Of a stretch of 64,000 nt of DNA, positions 57,643-64,000 are shown piece by piece; positions within the stretch are counted from its first letter, which is position 1, and every line of letters starts with the position of its first letter. The notes beneath the pieces are model-generated. The model was given only the letters and a program-made list of their open reading frames with translations, had not been told where the DNA came from and did no database searches. A program made the translations under genes and the position numbers. Location of the stretch: the NCBI GenBank assembly GCA_024280855.1, contig JAJRPG010000112.1, forward strand, positions 50,353 through 114,352, written 5' to 3'. The stretch is from Planctomycetota bacterium. GTDB lineage: Bacteria > Planctomycetota > Phycisphaerae > UBA1845.

Positions 57643-59400
57643 TTAAGGTTTAAGAGGGATTTGGGAAAACGGAGCATTTCGCATGCGACTAGAAGATAAG
57701 TCCCAAGTCTGTGTCGGGCGTGCAATTTCAATACAGTCAGAGCCCTCGAATGTTGTTCCATCCAGCAGTGAACCTCTTAGTAAGAGTTCGACTGTTGCTC
57801 CTCGAGGTTCTGCATCCAACCCTAATGCACGGCTCATAGCAGTCTTCCAGAACTTAAGCGATAAATCATCAATTCCATCGCCACCCACTTCGTTACATGC
57901 ACACTTCAAATCTATCAATGGTGTAGTAACATCCTCAATCACAATCCCACTGCCGTCGCGCCAATATAACGGTGAAACGTCACTACCTGCCCTCCTGTCA
58001 TTACGGGTAAGCTTCAACGAGTCCATGTCGATCATTGAAACGTCAAAGTCTTGACTACCAGCGACAACCATAGACACCACACCCTTGCTCATTGGATCAA
58101 TCAAGTTAGGACAATTTCCCGGCTTAACATCAAAATTCACTACCACCGGTGGCTGGCAGGTAAACCCATACGCCGACGCACAACGTACGCCACCAGGGCA
58201 ATCACTCTTCGTTGCCCCTACTACAATTGAGTCGCCGTCCACTGAGACGGCATTCCCAAAATTACGTCTAACTATACCGGGTGCCGCTGTAGGGTCTGAG
58301 GCAATAAGTCTCTGATCTTTAATCCATGTGGTTCCATCATAGCGAAACACATAAGCTGCCCCACAATTCCGGCCATCCGCACAATCTTCTTCCGCAGCCC
58401 CCAGAACGATGGTGTCGCCACTTATGGAAACATAATCCGCGAATCCCCCCCGACATCTTTGTTCATAGGAGATCAATATCTGCTCTTCAACCCAAGTAAC
58501 GCCATCAAATCGATAGACATAGGCTGATTTACAATTGCCATCTGGCCCTGGCCTGAGAAACGAACCGCCAATAACTGCTGTATTCCCATCCAAAGATAAA
58601 GTACGCCCGACTTGGTCAGAGACAGCTCTGTTAGAGCCTATGATTTTTTGCACCAAGACCCATGAGGCCCCATCATAGTGATAGACGTAAACCTTTCCGC
58701 AATTGCCACCACTGAAATCACAATCACTTTGAGGCGCTCCCACCATGACCGTGTTCCCACTTACAGATACGGACTGCCCGAAACGGGTATCTTCTTCGCC
58801 GTCGTAAGTAGGGGTAAGTTTTTGCCGTTCAACCCAAGAGGAACCATCGTATTGGAACACGTAGGCCGCTCCGCAATCCCTAATTCGTGATGGACAATCA
58901 ACACCAGTTGCTCCAATTACGATCGTATCACCACTAATGGCGATGGATCTTCCAAAATAGTCATTATGACGTGCACCATGGGAGATTAGCTTTTGTACTT
59001 CATCCCAATAAATACCGGTTCGCTGAAACACGTAGACTTGAGATAAGCCTGAACTTATGACAGCCATGTCTCCGCTTACGGACACTTTTTTTCCAAAGCT
59101 GTAAGGCGGACGGCCGTCGGAGGCAGTTAGCTTCTGCAAGCCAGACCATTCGTTATTCCACTTTTGGAATACAAACACCGCCCCGCATGAATTACAAGAA
59201 TCGACTCGATGATTACCAGCTCCCACAAAAGCGGTATCTCCGCTGACTGACACGGATCCGCCGATACGTTCAACAGGCCATAAATCCCAACCCGTTAATT
59301 TCCGTTGATGTTGGTCTAAACACTGCGAAAACGACGGTGCAGTAGTAACCGAGACCAACACCGCTAGCGCAACAATATTAAACTTTGACAACTTGTTCAT
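57643..59400 (-). CDS. Secreted FG-GAP-like beta-propeller protein
   Basis: 585 aa from ATG 59400 (GGGGA about 10 nt upstream). Signal peptide (NIVALAVLVSVTTAPSFSQ). About seven repeats of roughly 55-60 residues follow, each with FGxSVSVSGDTxVVGA and YVFxYDGxxWVExQKL, the FG-GAP/integrin-alpha-like propeller pattern found in planctomycete secreted proteins. Repeats carry paired Cys (DCPSRIRDCGAAYVF), suggesting disulfides outside the cell. The C-terminal about 160 residues form a separate beta domain (VVNFDVKPGNCPNLIDPMSK), similar to metal-binding-type modules of this group. Binding role inferred; ligand unknown. It is flanked by two inverted copies of a palindromic element. Confidence 0.83.
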   Translation of the reverse strand: MNKLSKFNIVALAVLVSVTTAPSFSQCLDQHQRKLTGWDLWPVERIGGSVSVSGDTAFVGAGNHRVDSCNSCGAVFVFQKWNNEWSGLQKLTASDGRPPYSFGKKVSVSGDMAVISSGLSQVYVFQRTGIYWDEVQKLISHGARHNDYFGRSIAISGDTIVIGATGVDCPSRIRDCGAAYVFQYDGSSWVERQKLTPTYDGEEDTRFGQSVSVSGNTVMVGAPQSDCDFSGGNCGKVYVYHYDGASWVLVQKIIGSNRAVSDQVGRTLSLDGNTAVIGGSFLRPGPDGNCKSAYVYRFDGVTWVEEQILISYEQRCRGGFADYVSISGDTIVLGAAEEDCADGRNCGAAYVFRYDGTTWIKDQRLIASDPTAAPGIVRRNFGNAVSVDGDSIVVGATKSDCPGGVRCASAYGFTCQPPVVVNFDVKPGNCPNLIDPMSKGVVSMVVAGSQDFDVSMIDMDSLKLTRNDRRAGSDVSPLYWRDGSGIVIEDVTTPLIDLKCACNEVGGDGIDDLSLKFWKTAMSRALGLDAEPRGATVELLLRGSLLDGTTFEGSDCIEIARPTQTWDLSSSRMRNAPFSQIPLKP

Positions 59401-59987
59401 CAAAATAAATCCCCGACTTCTTGTATGACTATCTAACAAATTCTATTCAAAATCTGAATCTAACGAATCTTCCAGAAAAATACAACGATATAGTTAATCT
59501 GCAGGCCACTACATTGACGATCTAAATCCGTCCATCGCAACCAGCTAACTGTCTTCGATTGGATCACCGCTGTGAATCCCATCATGTTGTCCTTCTTTCA
59601 CATGTGCGATAACTGTGCAAGCTCTACGACTAAGACCCAACCATAACAAACCATAAAATCCTGCTAACTGCCATGTATTCCACCCCGGCAATAACTGGAC
59701 GATCAATTTGCATCCGAACAGATGCCATTATAGGCGAATGATGCCTTGAAAATCAAGAATTATATTACATTTATGACTCATACCTGCAGTAATTCATCAT
59801 TTCTGTCGGTCGAGTGGCCCACATATCCTTCTTTTTAGACCTAGGGGAGTCGATGAATAAGCACCTAATTCATACTCCTTGAATAGATGCTTGGAAAAAT
59901 TCAGAACACTTTCCTCAACCCTCTTGGCGAAGGCACACACTTACTGTCGCTAACGTATCGTGTGATTGCGGCGCGCAACAAATTGAA

Positions 59988-60032
59988 GACACGGGTAAGT
60001 CCCGAAAAAAAACTCGGGACGTACCCATGCCA
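59988..60032 (-). repeat. Inverted copy of the 57473 palindromic element
   Basis: Read on the minus strand, this is nearly identical to 57473-57516, including the flanking CATGGGTA and CCCGTGTC and an A/T-rich loop one base longer. One stem position is mismatched. The two copies face each other around the FG-GAP gene, about 2.5 kb apart. Confidence 0.75.
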
Positions 60033-60293
60033 CCCGACGAAAGTCATGTCGCTGGTTTCTTCCTTGTCGTTGTGGGATACTCGAAGTACGAAATGCGGTT
60101 GGTATGAAAAAACAAAAGGAAGTCCGAGTTCGCCGAAACCCGGACTCCCTTTTCGAGCTGTACACCCTTTCGGATGGAGACCTACAACCTACCAGCCATA
60201 TCGACGGCCTATAAGCGCGACTGAAGTAACAGTTGAATCAATAGCCATACCGTGCGATAGTTAGCTGACGGAATGGTCACACCGAGCGGGGTC

Positions 60294-60320
60294 AGAGCCG
60301 CATGGCGCGAGCCTGCGGGC
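60294..60320 (+). repeat. 27-nt dispersed repeat, copy 2
   Basis: Differs from 55117-55143 at two positions (C/T and A/G). Same orientation. It lies in the gene-free interval before ileS, about 210 nt upstream of the start codon. Confidence 0.65.
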
Positions 60321-60529
60321 CGGGAGAGTCAACATGGCCAATTGAATCCAAACGCTGGTATGTCACCAGGCTTGCGCCAGGTGCTCTGACATGATTCGCG
60401 GCCAACTCTGTCTTGCACCCGCCGTTCTCACCCCCAAAGCTCAACCAATTCACGCCAACTCATTCGCCTGCTATAGTTAAGCTGCTTGTTTGCTACTGAA
60501 ACCGCACTATTTGTACGCTGGAGATATTC

Positions 60530-63500
60530 ATGGCCTTTGAAAAGGTTGATCCAAAAGTTGATTTCCCCGCCCTGGAACGCGATATGTTCGCTTTTTGGGA
60601 AAAAACGCAGGCCTTCGACAAGCTGCGAGAGCTAAACCGGGGTAAGCCCAAGTGGTCGTTCCTGGACGGACCCATCACGGCGAATAACCCCATGGGCGTC
60701 CATCACGCCTGGGGCCGAACCTACAAAGACCTCTACCAACGTTACAACGCCTCTCTCGGCCGAGAATTGCGCTACCAAAACGGGTTCGACTGTCAGGGCT
60801 TATGGGTTGAGGTCGAGGTCGAGAAGGCTCATGGCTTTGCCAACAAAAAGGACATCGAAAAGTTCGGCATCGGGAAATTTGTGCAGGAGTGCAAAGACCG
60901 GGCTAACCATTACGCAGCTATCCAAACGGAGCAATCCAAAAGACTTGGCTATTGGATGGACTGGGACAATTCCTACTTCACCATGTCCGACGAAAACAAT
61001 TACGGTATCTGGGCATTTCTCAAAAAATGTTTCGACAAAGGACTTATCTACAAAGGTAAGGATGTCATGCCCTGGTGCCCGCGCTGTGGCACTGGCATTT
61101 CTCAAATGGAGATGAACGAAGGCTATCGAGAAGTTGGCCATACTTCGGTGTTTGTGAAGTTCCCACTGCGCGATCGGCCCGGCGAAAATCTTCTGGTCTG
61201 GACGACGACCCCGTGGACACTCTCCTCAAACGTAGCTGCAGCTGTTAAACCCGGCATGACTTATGTTAAGGTCAAGCAGGGCGACGAGTTTTACTACATC
61301 GGAAAAGAAAACTTTGAAAACGCCCGATCTCAACCCGTTGAAGGCGCGAACAAGTCTAACCATCCTAGCCTTATGGCTATTACGGCGATGTTCAAAAACT
61401 ACGGCGAGTTTGAAATCGTTGAAGAAGTACTCGGCGAAACGCTCGTCGGCTTAACCTATGATGGCCCATTCGATATGCTCGACGGCGCAAGCGAAGCCGT
61501 TGGCGTTCATCGCGTTATCGCCTGGGAAGATGTCACCGCAACGGAAGGCGCAGGCATCGTTCATATCGCTCCTGGCTGTGGTAGCGACGACTATCGACTG
61601 GGCAAAGAACTAGGCCTGCCGAACATTGCCCCACTATTTGAAGATGGCTGTTTTCGGCCTGAGTTTGGTTATCTCGCTGGTAAACGATTCGATCAAGTCG
61701 CAGACGAAGTCGTCGCAGATTTGAAAGAACGCGGCATCCTTTTCGCTAAGGAACAATACATTCACCGCTATCCGCATTGCTGGCGATGCAAGGACGAACT
61801 CGTCTATCGCCTGGTCGATGAATGGTTTATAAAAATGGATTGGCGTGACAAGATTATGGCATCAGCCAAGAAGGCCCAGTGGATTCCGGAATGGGGCCTG
61901 GACCGGGAGATCGATTGGCTACACAACATGGGCGACTGGATGATCTCCAAGAAACGATATTGGGGACTCGCACTGCCCATCTGGGAATGCGGCGCTTGTG
62001 GCCACTTTGAAGTACTCGGCGGAAAAGATGAACTCGAAGCTCGTGCGGAATCAGGCTGGGAAGAATTCGAAGGCAACTCACCCCATCGGCCCTGGGTAGA
62101 CGAAGTTAAAATTTGCTGCTCTAAGTGCGGCGATAAGAATGTCTCACGAGTCAAGGAAGTCGGCAACCCATGGCTAGATGCCAGCATTGTTCCATTTTCG
62201 ACGATGGGTTATTTCTCTGACCACGAAAATTGGAAAGAATGGTTCCCCGCAGATTTTGTTGTCGAAGCATTACCCGGACAATTTCGCAACTGGTTCTACG
62301 CGCTGCTAACCGTCAGTACCATCATGGTCGATAAGCCTCCGTTCAAAGTGTTAAAGGGCCACGGGCTTGTGCTTGATGATACCGGCAAGCCCATGCACAA
62401 ATCCGACGGCAACGCAATCTGGTTCGACAAAGCCGCGGAAGAAATCGGCGTCGACGCCATGCGTTGGCTATACGCAAAAACCTCGCCCGAACGAAACGTC
62501 TTGTTTGGCCCGCACCACTGCGACGAGGTCCGGCGCGAGATGATTATTCCCTGGTGGAATATCTACTCGTTCTTTTGCAACTTAGCACGCGTGGATAATT
62601 TCGATCCGAAACAGCAGACGACCACTGACGACGAGCGAAGCCTGCTAGATAATTGGATTCTTTCAGACCTCAACAAACTCATAGCTATCGCTCACGAAGC
62701 GTATAGCAAGTTCGACGTAGCGAAGCTGTGCAACGAGTCGCGGCGGTTTATCGAAGTGCTAAGTACATGGTATGTAAGGCGTTCGCGGCGGCGGTTTTAT
62801 GGCTCTGATTGGACGCCGGATAAACGAGCGGCGTACAACACAATGTACGAAGTGCTGACCACGTTTAACCGCATCATCGCGCCAATCGTGCCGTTTATGT
62901 CAGAGGCGATATATCAAAATCTCGTAGCGAACCAAGCTGAGGGCGCTGCGGAAAGCGTTCATCATACGCCGTTCCCCAGCTCCAACGCTGCGCTTATCGA
63001 CGACGAGTTATCATCTCAGGTAGCCGCGACGCTTCGCTTGGTATCCTTAGCTCGTTCTGCGAGAAAAGATTCCAAGCTAAAAGTCAGGCAGCCATTAGCT
63101 GAGCTTGTCGTGGTTCCGGCTAATGACGTAGAGCGGCAAGCTGTGGCGCGTTTCGAGGATCATTTCCTAGAAGAGTTAAATGTAAAGAAAGTTAGCACCC
63201 GCGAAGATGCGGCTGACACCGTCACCACCACGCTCAAGCCGAACATGAAAACGCTGGGCGCAAAGCTTGGCCGACATGCCTCAGCCGGGAGAAAAATGGT
63301 CGCGGAGCTTGACCCGTTGGAGGTTGAAGCGACCCTGCGGCGCGGTGAAACGATTCCACTAACCCTCGACGCAAGTTCTGATGAGGGCATAATCGAGATT
63401 GAAGCTCAGGACGTGGTCTTAACGAAATCCTACGGAGAAGACTGGGCCGGGGCGTGCGACGGGGCGACGATCGTCATGATTGACAAGCGCTTGACACCCG

Positions 63501-63784
63501 AGTTAAAGCACGAAGGCATCGCCCGCGACATCATTCGCAACGTACAAAACCTGCGCAAAGACGCCGGCTTGGACATTTCAGATCGCATCACGCTGAGTTT
63601 ATGCAGCGACAACGCCCAACTAGGCGAAGCAATTGCCGCCTTCAACGATTACATAGCCAGTGAAACCCTAGCTACCAACATCCAAACCACGCCAATAGAT
63701 TCCCCAACTGGGCAGGTAGAGGTGAAACTGGATGGCCAAACAATTTCGATATCGCTCGTGAAGGCGGTGCTGGTTGATTCGTAG
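60530..63784 (+). CDS. ileS: Isoleucyl-tRNA synthetase, variant-signature clade
   Basis: 1084 aa; charges tRNA(Ile). Class I layout: catalytic Rossmann domain, CP1 editing insert (LVWTTTPWTLSSNVAAAV with the Thr-rich editing loop, then GAGIVHIAPGCGSDDY), a tRNA-binding helical domain (DNWILSDLNKLIAIAHEAYS) and a C-terminal tail. The HIGH motif is replaced by HHAWG (PMGVHHAWG, residues 54-62) and KMSKS by MHKSDGN (about residue 622). Both changes occur together in a clade annotated as IleRS or class I tRNA ligase. Extra Cys pairs suggest zinc sites (CPRCG, CWRC, CGACG, CCSKCG). It may be the only IleRS of the organism or a paralog. The ATG lies 12 nt after TGGAGA. Confidence 0.9.
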   Translation: MAFEKVDPKVDFPALERDMFAFWEKTQAFDKLRELNRGKPKWSFLDGPITANNPMGVHHAWGRTYKDLYQRYNASLGRELRYQNGFDCQGLWVEVEVEKAHGFANKKDIEKFGIGKFVQECKDRANHYAAIQTEQSKRLGYWMDWDNSYFTMSDENNYGIWAFLKKCFDKGLIYKGKDVMPWCPRCGTGISQMEMNEGYREVGHTSVFVKFPLRDRPGENLLVWTTTPWTLSSNVAAAVKPGMTYVKVKQGDEFYYIGKENFENARSQPVEGANKSNHPSLMAITAMFKNYGEFEIVEEVLGETLVGLTYDGPFDMLDGASEAVGVHRVIAWEDVTATEGAGIVHIAPGCGSDDYRLGKELGLPNIAPLFEDGCFRPEFGYLAGKRFDQVADEVVADLKERGILFAKEQYIHRYPHCWRCKDELVYRLVDEWFIKMDWRDKIMASAKKAQWIPEWGLDREIDWLHNMGDWMISKKRYWGLALPIWECGACGHFEVLGGKDELEARAESGWEEFEGNSPHRPWVDEVKICCSKCGDKNVSRVKEVGNPWLDASIVPFSTMGYFSDHENWKEWFPADFVVEALPGQFRNWFYALLTVSTIMVDKPPFKVLKGHGLVLDDTGKPMHKSDGNAIWFDKAAEEIGVDAMRWLYAKTSPERNVLFGPHHCDEVRREMIIPWWNIYSFFCNLARVDNFDPKQQTTTDDERSLLDNWILSDLNKLIAIAHEAYSKFDVAKLCNESRRFIEVLSTWYVRRSRRRFYGSDWTPDKRAAYNTMYEVLTTFNRIIAPIVPFMSEAIYQNLVANQAEGAAESVHHTPFPSSNAALIDDELSSQVAATLRLVSLARSARKDSKLKVRQPLAELVVVPANDVERQAVARFEDHFLEELNVKKVSTREDAADTVTTTLKPNMKTLGAKLGRHASAGRKMVAELDPLEVEATLRRGETIPLTLDASSDEGIIEIEAQDVVLTKSYGEDWAGACDGATIVMIDKRLTPELKHEGIARDIIRNVQNLRKDAGLDISDRITLSLCSDNAQLGEAIAAFNDYIASETLATNIQTTPIDSPTGQVEVKLDGQTISISLVKAVLVDS

Positions 63785-64000
63785 GGGTGCATTGTGATTA
63801 TCATTTGCCTTGCTTAGTTATTGCAGACTAATATATATGATGGTTTGTTCGGGTGGCCCTACCTGAAAGAGTTTTTCTTTCAAGTGTTTTCCTGACAGAA
63901 TTTTCCTGCACATTTTCTGATCCGCTCACGTCGTCGCGAGAGGTTTGTCTAATACCTTGATTCGTAGCTCTCTGCTATCATGTCTGCGCAATTCCCAAAA

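Larger units (their letters stand above)
59401..60529. other. Long gene-free interval with repeats
   Basis: About 1.1 kb between the FG-GAP gene and ileS. A 125-codon open frame at 59887-60264 crosses the palindromic element and has no ribosome site or family likeness, so I do not call it a gene. The interval holds the inverted copy of the cysC terminator-like element (59988-60032) and a 27-nt repeat (60294-60320). The ileS promoter should lie in the last 150 nt; no clear -35/-10 stands out. Confidence 0.5.

Noticed and set aside
59887..60264. 125-codon open frame before ileS
   Set aside because: It crosses the palindromic repeat, lacks a ribosome site and has no recognisable domain.
1..64000. 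CRISPR arrays, tRNA or rRNA genes, integrases and transposases
   Set aside because: None was seen on reading both strands. A covariance-model search could still find a tRNA or small RNA that I missed.

Overview
The window looks like a chromosome segment of a Planctomycetota bacterium, most likely Phycisphaerae-like. This is inferred from gene content, not from a marker search. The supporting signs are giant membrane Ser/Thr kinases with C-terminal TolB/PD40 propellers or TPRs, secreted proteins with a planctomycete-style GDIVG...TANDIVAVV C-terminal repeat, a VWA/ExbB/ExbD/TPR cluster, and an IleRS with unusual signature motifs. I saw no tRNA, rRNA, CRISPR array, integrase or transposase.

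Layout. 1-2.5 kb: the end of gatE and all of gatD, an archaeal-type tRNA-dependent amidotransferase in a bacterial setting. 2.6-22.3 kb: a same-strand tandem array of six membrane Ser/Thr kinases plus two truncated kinase N-termini. Most neighbours are joined by 1- or 4-nt stop/start overlaps. One very long kinase-TPR gene is split by an apparent one-base frameshift near 13.1 kb. 22.3-30.7 kb, minus strand: a small secreted protein, a lipoprotein-like peptide, citrate synthase, an RND pump with its adaptor, and an ArsR regulator with an AHSA1-like protein. 30.9-35.9 kb, plus strand: a ComF-like protein, an ECF sigma factor with a ChrR-like cupin anti-sigma, a DUF4331 gene with an in-frame stop, and a DUF4198 protein.

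35.9-45.1 kb, minus strand: a zinc-ribbon/membrane/Nudix fusion, a small zinc-ribbon membrane protein, and a compact operon of VWA protein, TPR protein, ExbB, two ExbD, a giant TPR protein and an isochorismatase-like hydrolase. The VWA protein has the architecture of TonB (short cytoplasmic tail, one membrane helix carrying S-x3-H, Pro-rich linker), with a VWA domain where the TonB C-terminal domain would be. 45.5-64 kb: a secreted helical protein, a large secreted protein with a degenerate HExxH, a family 2 glycosyltransferase, a diguanylate cyclase, a hybrid histidine kinase, a metallophosphoesterase lipoprotein, cysC, an FG-GAP-like secreted protein between two oppositely oriented palindromic elements, and ileS.

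The strongest leads are the tandem kinase array with its signs of recombination and decay, the VWA-TonB-like protein with its ExbB/ExbD operon, and the bacterial gatDE. Two genes (kinase-TPR and DUF4331) each carry a single apparent disabling lesion. If the window comes from an assembled metagenome, sequencing error must be excluded first.
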